Made by a program: the position numbers and the translations under genes. The notes under the pieces are model-generated. The model was not told the DNA's origin, searched no databases, and saw only the letters and a list, made by a program, of their open reading frames with translations. A stretch of 64,000 nt of DNA from Diprion similis. Taxonomy: Eukaryota; Arthropoda; Insecta; Hymenoptera; Diprionidae. Location of the stretch: positions 17,754,001-17,818,000 of the forward strand of contig NC_060110.1 in the NCBI RefSeq assembly GCF_021155765.1. Reading direction: 5' to 3'. The first letter of the stretch is position 1, and each line of letters opens with the position of its first letter. Shown here piece by piece: positions 24,916 through 39,700 of the stretch.

Positions 24916-27900
24916 GTACACAATCCTCGGTCATATAAAAAAAGCAATGCTGCTGCTACTGATTAACGTTATAATACATGACACAGTTTTTGTATAGTAC
25001 TTTGGTAATACTTAAATATGAACATAACAAAAGCCCTTCAAAAAAATATATTTTTCCAGTAAAACTTTGAACGTTTAAGTAAGACTTAAATGCAGTAACT
25101 CAGCTTGTCAAAATTTTTCTCGCAAATTTTTCATCGTGGAAAGCCTTTCTTCTATAACGTGTATTTGGTACCTATCAGTAGCATCAGTTTACTTTATATG
25201 TATTCATGTGATATATTATCATCCGTCCCATACGCAATACAGTGGTATTATTTTAATTTGCATTTACCAGCCTTTTCATAGAATTGTGTCTTTATTAAAA
25301 TTAAGCTTGAATCCCAACAATGTGGGTCTTGACTGCAAATATTTAGAGATCTCTCGACAGATTCAGAACTTGAAAAATTACCCTAAACCAAACTTACTTC
25401 ATCTAACCAATATGGCTCATACCGTATGATAGAAAAATTTTAGAAAAATTGCACACATTCAAATATCCTGTGTGATCTCCGAATATTTTTTTTAACCAGC
25501 CCGAATTCTCGGAGAACGAAAATATCTTTGATTATGATTGAAATTTGAATAATAAAACTTGAAATAGTACCACTGTAATGAAAATGTTATAAAAAACGCT
25601 AACATCCATATTGGTAATTCAAAATAGTTGCGTCCAAAATCATGATTCACATTGATAACAAATTTTCCTCACCTTTCACCTAAGCATGAACATTTCTACA
25701 ACTAGAAAATGATTGCTATAGTTAATAAAATAACTCTTAATACCCTACACACATTATGAAGACTTGATAATTGCTTGCATGTTTCACTTGGGTTCATTAT
25801 GATCCCGCCATACTAATAAAATAAGTAGCCATTGCTTCAATTCACCATTCGTTTAAATGCAATTTGTTGCTAATGTGTGTAATTTCAGGAATGCATATAT
25901 GGGTTTAGGTATCGCTGATACACACGTTATTTTTTATCACAGCCACATGTTATTAATAGGAGATTCGGTGTAACTAAATAAACACTTCACACTTTAGACA
26001 CTTCACAAATTAGTCAATCATATATTTTCGAACCACTTTAGAGTGTGAAAATCGTCACTACTTGCTCGTAAAATTATTATGGTCACTACTATCGTAAAAC
26101 ATGGCTTAAGTCACTTGGCCCAGTCATTAACGGTCAGAATAATGATTGAAAATTTACTACTTGAAAACTGTAACAGACTTTGTATTTCAAGAATTTTCCC
26201 ATTGATATCCAATTTCAATTATCGGTATAACAAATAATGATTCGTAGTACGAAATTTAGTATCAGTTTGGAGAATGATGATAGGGAGACAGTTGCCCCTT
26301 GACCCTCCACTAAACAGACTGCCCAATGATAATGAGTCCATGATACATCAGTCAGCCAGTACTCACTGGTCGGTCTATTCAGTTGTTGCTCCATTTGCTT
26401 CACTTTAAATTTAGAGGGGGAATAACAATGGGTAATCGTGAACTGAGGCCATACAAAGACTACCTGGTCATTGATATGAACTTCGCTGAGCTGCTTGAAG
26501 TAAATTAGACGTAAATAAACAGTTTTGCTGTATTATATAGTTTTTGCATTATTCACACGAAAATGGCCGTTTGTAATATTGTACTTCAAAGTGAATTCTC
26601 AACAGACTTTTCAGCGTAAATCAACACTAATTACTGCAAGTTATAAGCACATGTAGATGCAATTTCTATATTTTATGAGACCATATGTTCGAAATAGTAA
26701 CATAATTGGTTACATAAGTGAAGCCAGTTTCAAAGCTAATATTACGCCTCTGACACGGGCCTTGAATTCATTGACAAGGATTGTGAGAGTTTGAATACTG
26801 AATTATTATGTCCTTACTCAAATAGTTGGAACCTTAGAACTTATCGTTCGTGTATTTTAATTAGTTGGGCTAAAATTATGTCACAAATCCTGCTAAGTGA
26901 TACTTTAGCAATGTCGTGGTTCTGCAAGTATTGTAATTTCATTTTTGCTGACAAGCATAAATTGTCAAATGCAATCACAGTATTGAAATGCCGCACTAAA
27001 GTAGCTTTGTTAATTTTGACCTAGCATAGATGTTCTTAATAATGGAAAAATCTCTCATTCAACTTAAAACAAGTTTCGTTAAATAATTCTTGTTTTTAAC
27101 CATCAGATAAATCGCTTGGGAGCTACAATGTCGGAGAACACATCAGCCGTTAGACGTACTAAGGATACTTCTGCTGCTACAAATGGTACTCGACAAAGTA
27201 CACCAGCAGTGAAAAAATCCTCCCATACTTCACAATCACATTTGCATTCCAATCAAAGCAGTGATTCGGATATAGATCCCGATAGCTTAACGCTATGGCA
27301 TCATCCAATAAAAACATTGAACTTTTTTCTACAAGAATTACTTATCAATGTTGTTAGTTTAACAAAAAACACTTTAAAATATAGAAAAACAGTATGGAGT
27401 ATAATTGTGATCGCCGGATTATTTTTGCTCTCGAGCAGAGTCTCTGGACCACAACAACAGGTGAGATTATATTTTTGAATTAACTCTAGATAATGTTTAA
27501 TAAATTTAGATAATAACAGACTTTTAGAAAACATGACGACAGAGCATGAGTAAAATAATATTGAAGTTTCATATTTTCTTCTGCAAAATTCTAATATGTA
27601 GTTTGGAAACAAAAAAAAACGAGAACCATGGACTTATAGTCCTAGTAATAGAAGTAAATCTATGAATATATCCATTGTACAAGTGGATCACTCCAAACTT
27701 ATTTAACCTGGTTACCACAGCTGTTTAAATCCTGGGAGGCCACCGTCGTATGGTGGTTCTACTGGGTAGGACTAGGCGTATTATCGAGTGTTGGCCTAGG
27801 GACTGGTCTTCACACTTTTGTCTTGTACTTGGGACCTCACATAGCCTCCGTGACGATGGCAGCTTACGAATGTGGAGGGTTGAATTTTCCCGAACCTCCT

Positions 27901-28843
27901 TATCCAGACCAGATCGTGTGTCCATCTACAGTAGATCCAGCATGGACGGCCAGCGTCTTGAATATCATGAGAAAAGTACGCATTGAGGCAATGCTGTGGG
28001 GCGCCGGTACAGCTTTGGGGGAGTTGCCGCCTTATTTTATGGCACGAGCTGCACGACTCAGTCGGCAAAGCGACAAAGATCACGCCCAAGGTCAAGATCA
28101 AGAAGAGTTGAGAGAACTCGAAGCATTGGAGGCACTGGAAAATGGAGAAAAATGTGTTTCATTGGGAATGCGCGCCAAATTAGCAATGAAACATTTTGTC
28201 CAAAAGGCTGGCTTCTTAGGAATACTTGCTTGTGCATCGGTAATTTTACAATACCCAATATCCATCCATTTCACGATAAAACTGAACCTTGTAATTGTAA
28301 TTAAGTATTTGTATTACAGATACCAAATCCGTTGTTCGATCTTGCCGGATTAACTTGTGGACACTATCTCATTCCATTCTGGACTTTTTTTGGTGCAACA
28401 CTAGTCGGAAAAGCTGTAGTAAAAATGCACATACAGCAATTAGCAGTGATTATTGCATTCAACGAGGAACTTTTAGATAAAGTAATTGCTTTGCTAGCAA
28501 TTATTCCAGTCATTGGTCCAAAGTTTCAAGAACCCTTGAAGCGATATCTTATTGAACAGAAACAAAAACTACATGACAAATCTTCTATAGTAAGTATCAA
28601 AATAACGATGAATATTTGTTTGATTTGGTATCTTAATTTACTTTGATTTCGAATGAACGCAATTTATTTCGGCTAAGCAAACACTGTATAATCAATGATT
28701 TGCACTTTTAGGAAGGTTCTACAACAATTTCTTGGCTCTTTGATAAGTTCGTCATGTTGATGGTGTGCTATTTTCTGGTCACAATTATACATGCTTTGGC
28801 ACGTAACCACCATCGTCGACGCACAAAGTCGTCAACTGATTAA
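24697..28843 (+). CDS. VMP1: Vacuole membrane protein 1 (ER VTT-domain protein)
   Basis: VMP1 is an ER multi-pass lipid scramblase needed for autophagosome formation and for releasing ER contacts. Core exons: 27107-27463, 27721-28239, 28320-28589 and 28712-28843, in phase with canonical splice sites. The core from Met 27128 is 418 aa (human 406). Family blocks are nearly identical to vertebrate VMP1: [56 protein letters not shown] and [16 protein letters not shown]. Several hydrophobic membrane segments are visible (e.g. [33 protein letters not shown]). An exon at 24697-24915 ends in phase 0 at GTACAC, and exon 27107 stays open back to its acceptor. Joining them adds 80 residues, including a Thr/Ser-rich segment and a SAP-like motif (residues 50-77), for 498 aa. 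The core is certain; the upstream exon is inferred. Confidence 0.92.
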
Positions 28844-31023
28844 TCTTTAGAAGAAAATTGAACACGGACTGAAAAATAACTCTTAAACGGTGAGAGGTAG
28901 CACTGATGGAATAGAAACTTACATCATAGGCAAACATGTGCATAGATGATTCGAGTATTTTACAAAAATGAAAAGAACTACTCATCGATTATTATGCGTA
29001 GAAATGAACAATGACTAATAGATATCATCTGAGATATCATTTCATATTTTGATACCTACGTAGCTAGGTTAGCCAATCTAGGTATACATGTTAGAGCTGA
29101 TACTAAAAAGAATAGTTTGCTCAATTGGTGTGCTACTGGCAATGAGTGAAGATCATATTAGTTTGGGCTTATTGTGGTAATCCAGAAAGGTAAAATTGTT
29201 TCTTAATTACAAATATCATTGAGAAGGTGATTTTTCCTCATAAATAGTACTTTTGGGTTTAAGGTAGTACATATAAGTTGAGCATGGTATGTAAATAGAC
29301 GTGTCCAGCTAAACATGGCATAAAAACTACACACATGTCGCAATGGGATGCTTTCTGAAAAGAGACTGAAGTGACACAAAGTCTGCGATATCAATTGTTA
29401 TATGATTTTTCCATTATCCGTATGCTTATACTGTACCTAATAGCCTCTTTCACAACAATTTCAACTTCCCATTTTTAATGGAAGAGTCATGATTTTCAAG
29501 AACTTGATAAATGATGTTATTTAGATTTCAATACACTCGTCGCACGTAGTATTTGTGTTGCGTCAAAGTAATCCACATCGACATATAAAGGCCTTGAACA
29601 TTATAGACGTAAGCATAGTTAATTTATGAACTGTAACGGTCCACGGTAATCTTAATACGTCAATATAGTAATGGAACCGCAAAACCATAGGACAAATCAA
29701 AAATCCGACTTTTATTTATCCTAAAGCCAAATCCCTACGTTTGATACAGTATTACGCAGTGATTTCATGGTGGGAAAAATGAAAAAAAAAAATTAACGGT
29801 ACTCCAACAAAATTTTTCCTGCTTGATCCGCAAAAAGTAAAAAGTCATAAAGATACCATTGCACTTTCTGTATGAACCCGGGAAATTTCGTATATGATAG
29901 TTATTTGTAATATATGCATCCTTGTGTCTAATTCAAACTTTTTTCATTCAATCAGTAAAGAAGTCTTAAAATGTACCGGGCACACGCATACACTATACGG
30001 GTGAATTGTTATTTTCACCTTGTTCTTAGGCATAAATGGTGACATCTAAAAGTAAGGAAGCGATATATGCAATTGGAAAGAAACCTATAAAGACATAGTT
30101 AAATAAGGGGTGGATATTGTCTGCCATTTGTATTACTCAAACGATAAAATAAGTCATAGGCTAGGCATTATTATAGAAAAAACTATAAGTTTCTTTAACT
30201 AATAGACCCATCTAATTTAAAACTAGCGAACAATTCACATCCTTATTTTTAATATGGTGTTGCAGGTAGAACAAATCAACGTAAATACCTATTGCAATAC
30301 ATTTTCGCTATTTTTTAAAACTATATCCAACCGAAAAAATATCAATTATAAAATTCTGTAAAAGATGAAGTGATTTAATTAAGTAGCTGCGGGAATCAAT
30401 TAGGTAATGCCATTATGGTGAAGCAATGAATTATGTTGCACCGATTAAAACGGTTAAGAAGAACTGTAAGACGTGTTCAACAGAATGATTGTTAATGAAT
30501 GACATTCTTCATTAGAATAAAATTTAGTTCCAAATTTACAACCAAATAATGTGTACTGTATCAGGTGATTAGAATATTATTTCATTTGATCAACACATAT
30601 TATTGTTGTTTATATACATTGTTGTTATTATTGATATGTAATTATTATTTATTATTATAGAAATAAGTGGCGTGCTTCCTGAGTAATCTGTGTCATGTAA
30701 GTGTGAAATGTCTGGACACATTCGTATGCAATTGAATATGATTAAAAATAAAAGGGATAGTAATTTAAAAAAAAAGAAGAAACAAGTCAAAACAGACCAT
30801 CCGTCTACAAGTTTTATTTTTCAAGTTATCATAGAGGTTTTACTTCGCACACTTTGCGTCAAAAAGCATTTGGTGACTCCCTAATTACAAGAGTACTCAT
30901 TGCCTACTGAATTGAAAGTTGAAATAAGTGAGTAGTATTTATACTCAACAACAGCATCATGTTAATTTACTAGATTTTACGTTTATTTGTATTTTACAAG
31001 ATGACTAAGTAGTTGAACTTGGT
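28844..31023. other. Spacer between convergent VMP1 and ND-23
   Basis: Two converging genes end here, so much of this AT-rich DNA is expected to be 3' UTR. A run of ATT/GTT-type triplets lies near 30600-30660. No coding frame of interest was seen. Confidence 0.5.
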
Positions 31024-32372
<1,349 letters not shown>

Positions 32373-34838
32373 GGCCGCTACCTTTTAAAAAAAGAATCTG
32401 TGTGCCAATGTGAGTGAGGTTAACAAATTTCATGTGTGTTGGTACGACGACTGGAGGGGCGAGAGAGAAGAACTACGTATGCATGCGCAATTCGCAATGC
32501 ATTTGAAAAATGGAAAGTTCAATTTAATGTTTCTATCTGAGGGATAAGTATTAAGTTATCAGTTACCACGAAACCACGCTAGGTTTTCGATAATGTGCTA
32601 CGAAGTTAACGTCCGAATAGCATGGAAAAATAATTCGTTTGCATTACGTGATGAGCGAAGGATAAAATAATATCCAAATTTCACGTTCAATATCCTGAAA
32701 TTATCCATGAAATGCATCTCACAACAGGAGATCTGAGACAACTGTCGGCACGTAATTACAACGTCGTTCTACCAGTACCGTACACATTTATATAACATAA
32801 TTCGCACACAATTGTGCGGCTTTCTATTTCTTATTTAACTGTATCTAGTTGAAGCCGCACAGTCTTTGCACAGGTACCTGCGATAGTTTAATAGCGGTAA
32901 ATTGGGAGGGGGGCTCCAAATATCACATAAGCATATTTCTACAATATCAACTGATATCATACAAATTGCTACACGTAATACCCACGCGTAAAAATCCAGC
33001 TATATTACTAAAAGAACGAAAATACCGCGCAAATACGATCATGTATAAACGCAACAGCAAAGGTTTGAATGTGTAAAGGCATGTCATGCCGAGGCACACC
33101 GCATAAACGCATCGCACAGTCGAGCTGCGCCTGTCAGCGGTAGGTAGCTTCACCGACGAGTCCCGTATTCCCGATTTCACGCTTGGTGGGTTAGATTGTT
33201 GTGTCAATTCCTCGGAAGTTTTTACTCTTGGTGAATGGTGGACGGAGATATTTTCATAGGTATCGATGAGGTGATTGGCGTGTAATTATTTATCTCTATT
33301 CAAAGATCCAATCTCGGTATGACGTAGGGTAGGGGAAGTGCGCTCGATGAAAAATTTCGACAAGAGAAATCCGATCTAGGGTATGAGCAAGAGCCTCGTT
33401 CCTTACTCCGTGGTGCCAAAGGGTCACGTGACCCTTATGTTTACCAAAATGGTGTTCTTACTGTTTTTCAAGAATTTTTAAGTTCTAGAATTGATTAAAC
33501 AAGGTCCCGCCTATTGTTTCCGAGTGGTAATGTTTGATTAATGATCCCCAACGAATGCCCTTTCTCGCATCAGTCTTACGATGCGAATGTTTTTAAGACG
33601 AACTAGCATCGCTGAACTACCGAGCATTCTTTCAATCAACACGGAACTGCTGAACAGAAATAGACCAGATAAACTAACTAGATTCCTCCTTTTTTTACCA
33701 CCTTTCTATTGTTATCCACCTTTGACGCTATTATCGAGTATTTATCTTACAGCTGTGATTTTTTTTATCGTCTCATTGTAGAATTATCACGGACAATGAA
33801 CTCCATTTTGGGTGCAACTTTACGGTGTGTATTTGTGTGGCAGGTGCTAGACGAAGGTCTTGAAGGGCTTTAAAGAGCTACACGGTACCGCACCTGCTGT
33901 TATGCTGAGATTCTCTAATTCTAGGTAATGTGCTATAGTTTGTTGTTAATTTAATTTTTTTCTCCATCTTTATTCTCTTTACGCTTACCACTGATGCTGC
34001 TTACCAACATTATTTCACATGCTGTGACTGTTGTACTTACCTACAATATTAGTTGAAGCACACCTGCTCTTGTTGTGATTCTCTTGAATGAAATCGTGTC
34101 AATGAAGTTCAAAAGGACAAGTCCACCCTGTTATTGACACTTCAGAACGGCATGTCTTTTTAAGTTTATGGATGCTACACTTTTCAATGTGTACACAGCT
34201 ACATGACTGTGCCAATTGTGCACACAGCTTCAACATTAACATTTCACCTGAAAAAATTCAACTGTTTAGATCAAAAAGTAAGTTCAATTTACATAACAAA
34301 TTAAGTAAATTGAATGTTATTGTAATTAAGAACAACCTATTGAGTTTCAGTTCAGTATCGTCTTTACTCATAAATATAGTCATTTAGTACAAATGGATGG
34401 CAAGATTATTTTTCATTATTTTACCTTTCGGTCTTGGCACAAGTAACAAGTTTTATTGCCAGAAAACTTTGAAAATGTGAGTCTCAATATCGATTTTCAA
34501 ATGGTTTTTGGCCTCATATACAGATCGAGTGTTCAATTCAGTTTGATGGATTTTTTAATAATTATATTGCATATTTTATTATCTCCGTTTTGAATTAGCT
34601 AAAATAAAATTGGCAATGATTGAACAAAGGTGTCGAATTAAAAACGTTCTCTGTTAGCTATATTCTGTATTTATGAGTTATAGTTTTCATTCACCTTCGG
34701 CTGATTCCATTGAACTTTGTTTTCAGCTGTGGCTGTAGATGATCTAAGGAACAACTCAGCTCGGATAGAAAAGGAAATCTAAATGACACGCAGTGTTTCA
34801 GTATAGCGTTTAGAGCTACGGCCATAGGCTCGTCAAAG
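32373..34838. promoter_or_regulatory. Divergent upstream region of ND-23 and SPPL3
   Basis: The two start codons are 2.5 kb apart on opposite strands, so both promoters should lie here. A splice acceptor (GTTTTCAG) at 34721-34726 precedes the SPPL3 start, so 34727-34838 is probably 5' UTR on the first coding exon and at least one non-coding exon lies upstream. The CpG-richer block at 33080-33200, with a donor-like GCG|GTAGGT, is a candidate for it. A perfect 18-bp palindrome containing GTCACGTGAC lies at 33419-33436. A small hairpin (32811-32863) is also present. Confidence 0.5.
33419..33436. promoter_or_regulatory. 18-bp palindrome with a CLEAR/M-box type E-box
   Basis: AAGGGTCACGTGACCCTT equals its own reverse complement. 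Its core GTCACGTGAC is the CLEAR consensus bound by TFEB/MITF-family bHLH-Zip factors (Mitf in insects); USF-type factors can also bind it. It lies about 1 kb upstream of ND-23 and 1.4 kb upstream of SPPL3. Binding is inferred from the motif alone. Confidence 0.55.
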
Positions 34839-36732
34839 ATGGCCACAAATCAAGTGGATTACCAGTGGTGAGTGTGAAAAGTTTTGTTAGTCATGTATCA
34901 GATGTGAAATATTTATTTAAATGCACGATATAAATACATATATGTATAATAAGAAATATGGTTATAAGACACTATCAGATATCCAAATAGTTTTTTTGTA
35001 TTTTTACAGGGCTTATTCCATCATGGATTCTTCCAGAGTTTCAACGTTTTTGATATCAATTCTGTTGATTGTATATGGCAGTTTTCGATCACTGAACATG
35101 GAACAAGAAGCCAGAGAAAGAGAGAAAGAGAAAGAACGAACTAATTTGCTGTCAGGAATAGTGAGCACGGGAACTTCGGATTGTGCTAATGGCGGAGGCG
35201 TTCAAACGCTAGAAACTATGCACGCTCTATGTTTGCCCCTTGGTGCTTCAGTCTCCCTTCTGATCATGTTCTTTTTCTTCGACAGCATGCAAATGCTCTT
35301 TGCAATATGTACTGCAAGTGAGTATTACTTTAATATGCAGTAGTCGATTTGAAATGAAAAAGATAAACATTCATTTTTCCTCCTAACTCCTCATTATCTG
35401 AAGACTGGATTTTAAACAGAATACGTGTGGTTTATATATAATGATGAAACTGTGATGTTTGTGTAGAAGTAAATTTATCATTGATTAGCTCACTTAAATT
35501 TTTTTCAGGTAACAATGCCGTTATTTCAGTATAATCGAAAACCAGAAATTTCACTGCACAAGCATTGACAACATTTTCATGTTTTTGTTCCAGTCATAGC
35601 TACGGTAGCGCTAGCTTTCTTGTTGTTACCAATGTGTCAGTATATCATCCGACCTTGTTCTGATGGGAACAAAATATCGTTTGGTATGTGTGGGAGATTC
35701 ACAGGTGCGGAGCTACTGTCATTTTCCCTGAGCGTGAGCATCGTGTGCATTTGGGTACTCACTGGCCATTGGTTGTTGATGGATGCCATGGGAATGGGAC
35801 TGTGCGTTGCATTCATAGCATTTGTCCGATTGCCCAGTCTCAAAGTTTCCACTCTACTTCTAACGGGCCTTCTCATATACGATGTTTTTTGGGTCTTCTT
35901 CTCTTCCTACATATTCAGCACAAACGTCATGGTCAAGGTTAGTACTTGGCTTACAGATGATCAAAATCACAAAAACTTTTATGAGGATAACAGTTAGATT
36001 TCGGCAAATGACTATACTTTTTTTTATTATCGTACCCAAATATTATTACATAAACATTTATCCTCTACAGGTTGCAACACGCCCTGCAGATAATCCAGTC
36101 GGTTTGGTGGCACGTAGATTGCATTTAGGAGGTGTAGCCAGAGAAGCTCCTAAACTTTCTCTGCCTGGCAAGCTAGTATTCCCATCTATGCATCAAGCGG
36201 GGCATTTTTCAATGCTGGGTCTTGGAGATGTGGTTATGCCAGGTTTACTGCTCTGTTTTGTCCTACGTTATGATGCATATAAAAAAAGCCAGTTATTGCC
36301 GGGTGGTTGCGAAACAGGTGTTCCTCCGCCACGCCATTTAAGTCGCATTAGTTACTTCCATTGTTCGTTGATTGGTTACTTTCTTGGACTACTCACTGCA
36401 ACCGTCAGTTCGGAAGTCTTCAAAGCAGCCCAACCAGCACTCCTCTACCTCGTACCTTTCACACTACTGCCACTACTTACCATGGCTTATTTGAAGGTAA
36501 TAAATTTACTGTTTGTCATGCGTGAATGTACTTTTGTTTCCTTCTGATTGAGAAATGACAAGTAGTAACCAAATCTTTACTCAATAGAGAATGTTGATTT
36601 CATTTATACTACAATTAGCTGTTTGATATTTCAATTGAAGGCTAATAGTTTCACACATTACAGGGGGACTTACGTCGCATGTGGAGTGAACCGTTTATAA
36701 CTCATCCACCTTCAAAACATATGGAAGTTTGA
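34839..36732 (+). CDS. SPPL3: Signal peptide peptidase-like 3 (Golgi intramembrane aspartyl protease)
   Basis: GxGD-type aspartyl protease that in animals cleaves type II membrane proteins in the Golgi, notably glycosyltransferases. Five coding exons (34839-34867, 35010-35317, 35594-35937, 36071-36496, 36664-36732) join in phase to 391 aa (human SPPL3 is 384). The start is ATG in AAAGATGGC, in an exon that begins after an acceptor at 34726. Near-identical family blocks are [30 protein letters not shown] and [18 protein letters not shown]. Catalytic Asp209 sits in Y208-D209 ([10 protein letters not shown]), Asp280 in G277-L-G-D280, and the PAL motif is at 349-351 ([20 protein letters not shown]). 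The tail keeps [11 protein letters not shown] and the terminal EV. Nine hydrophobic segments are expected. The N-terminal loop carries a charged EREKEKER insert. All catalytic residues are intact. Confidence 0.96.
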
Positions 36733-39700
36733 CAGCTGTCACGATCCATGCCAAATCACAATCTCCACCACATAAACATGTATCGTGAGAATTTCACTGT
36801 CATTCGAGATCATTGTCTTTTTTTCATCAACGTCATTTTGTGTAAGTAATTTTTCTCCCAATTTACTATTTTATTCACGCGCAGTGGAATAGCGCATAAG
36901 TGCAGTGTTGGATTCGAAAAAAAAAGAAGAAGTTGTTTGCATTATTACTTTTGACCCAGTAAAAATAATGCAACAGTAATTAACGCCACAGAATCTATGC
37001 AAATGGCTGCTTGTTATTAATCAATCGTCGTATTATGGGTTGATTACATAGTTCAATTTAATTTAAACTGAGATTACTAGCTGGGGAAAATGGTACTGGA
37101 TTACAGGAGAACTAATAATTAGCGGTTTACTGCAATTTCTAATTTTCGCAATTTACACGTGATATAGGTAATTTATTATTATGTATCTCAATTACTTAAG
37201 TTGGCTTTGAAGAATTTAAGAGTTATATGACATGTAGAAATAGTTATTTCCGAGAATACTAGTTTCCCCATAATTTTCTTGCATGTTGACTTTGGCGTTA
37301 ACACGATATTACAGTAATACCTATTCTAGATTTAATAACAACAGAAAATGTTCCATTCAATTTCTCAAAAACCCAAAGAATATACACGTTGGTGCACTGT
37401 ACTACACAGCTGCATATATCAAAATTCTAGGTATATTACTCCAAGTCCCTTTTTCAAAAGTAAATCTGCATCAAAAATGTGGTTTGTGGCGTAAGACATA
37501 ATTGTACGGTTTAATAGAATAACAATTATGCAAAACTTACATGAGAATAGGTTTTGGTCATTCTAGTGCTTTTTTGTTATTATAGTATTTTTGAAACTCT
37601 ACAGAATATTTTTAAAATCATTTCTTTCACTTAACGCAATAATGTCACGAGTATTTAAATCGTTTAATCGATTTTTACTAGTGATTCTAAAATACAATGT
37701 GATGGTAGACTTGTATAGCGTTCTACAACTGAAACTGGTTAACGTGATAGGGTAACACAAAAATTGACCAACATGAAAAATGATGATAAAGAGAATTTTA
37801 ATTTGTATTCAAATTTGGTGAAAATCATTTTGTGAGTTGTAATCTGAAGTGATGCATGATTTACGATAAGTATTATCACTCATTAGGTATATTTCATTCG
37901 TTATATTGTTGAATATTTACGTTAGACTATTGTACGCTCGAGCAATTTAAAGATAACATCGGATAGATCATTTGGTAAATTTGTCACTGGTGGTGGCGTC
38001 CCAGCATTTGTAAGACTGCTGCTGAAGATTTACTAAAATTAGGTATTTATCGAGAAACTGAGGCAGTCAACAGATTAATTTTTTTTATTTTTATACTATT
38101 AATTTCTCCCTGTCATCCAGTACCTTTTGGTCTGTCATACTACTATTTGAATGTAAACAGTAAAAGTACATAATTCGTACAGAAGAAATCTGTTTTAATT
38201 TATTATGGAATGATTCTAATTTGAAAGTGTACATAACATATTAGAGTTATGACTATAAGTGATCATTTGACGAATTCGTAAGTGCATCCAGTGAAGAAGT
38301 GTGCAGGTTGTGACTTTATTTTAAAACAGCTTTAGTTTCATACAAAGCAACTTTTCTGTACATACATACATATATACATACATACATACATACATACGTA
38401 CGCACGTACATACATAGGTGAATACACACACACACATACACACACGTATACATATATGATAATTTTTAGTGTTTTAAGATTATCTAGAATTATCCGACAT
38501 CGTAAAAAGTTGAAGTTATTTAAGTGAAATTGTTGCACAAAGTTACGGACAAGAAAAGAAAGCTCTTACATTGGAAACATTTCCCTACATCAAAGTCTAC
38601 AGAATCGTATTGAATTTCATAATTTTCAGGAGCAATAAAAGTAGGTAACGAAACATCATTGCTTGTGTGTACAATGATACTACGCGATTTCGTTGAATAT
38701 ATTGTTTCTTGAGATTGGAGAAAATTGAGGCACACTCCTTATTATGCTCGTTGGGTTCTTCAGTCAAATTAGAAAATTTATTATAACGTGTTATCAATGG
38801 GTAATCTATGGTTCTTTCTATCTATGAATCCCCTGAATGCATTTCATCAGTTATGCACATACTAGTCTTACCGCAATTCATACGTAAATTATCAGAAATT
38901 ACAACATGCAAAGTTAGAATAACAATCAATTATTCTGTAACTTAAATTTGCAACTTTATTTATTTGCTAACTTAATATTAGCACAGAAAAATAGATCCTA
39001 TCTAAAGTGAAATGATGTGTTGATATTAATGATTTGAAAGAAATCGATTTGAATTTATTCAAAAGTAAAATGAATGATCACAAACAATGATATTCAAATT
39101 ACTTATGGTAGAAAATAATTATATATATACGTATACATGCAAACATACATGTATGGAAAATATTCAACTTTCTCTTTGCCAGATATTTCGAACAAACATC
39201 GTACCCTTGCAAGAGACTGCTAGGTTTCATTTATTGACTTAATTTTAAAATGAGGAATATGTGGAGAATGATGAATCAAGGTCAAACATTGAAATAACAC
39301 TTGTATATGAAAAAATGCATCTTTGTCAATAATGCTTAAATCAATACGTTTATCATTCCATGAAAAACATGGATATAAACTTTAAGCTCCTGTGTGCCGA
39401 CCAAGCAAAACAAATGACGGTTCATTAATTATCAGAAAAAATGGTATTTTGACATCAAATTACGTGTTGATATTGAAAAAATAGAGTTTAAGTATACATA
39501 TATAATATATAGTATGTACAATCAAATTTTCTTAAGTCTGTTACAACTCAAAGATGAATCGTACGTCTTAAAAAAAATTAAACATTGTTGTTGATCTATA
39601 ATCTATAACCGAATACATCAAGAATGTGGTGTGGAATTACAGTCTCGAAATCTTAGGTTATCATGCAAATGCAATGCTTTACTAATTTATTAAAATTTCA

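Noticed and set aside
27823-28353. 176-codon frame reading from VMP1 exon 2 into the next intron
   Set aside because: Residues after ILACAS are intronic; a donor at 28240 and acceptor at 28319 give the conserved [10 protein letters not shown] continuation.
38338-38538. 66-codon minus-strand frame rich in Val, Cys and Tyr
   Set aside because: Produced by the (CATA)n/(CA)n microsatellite.
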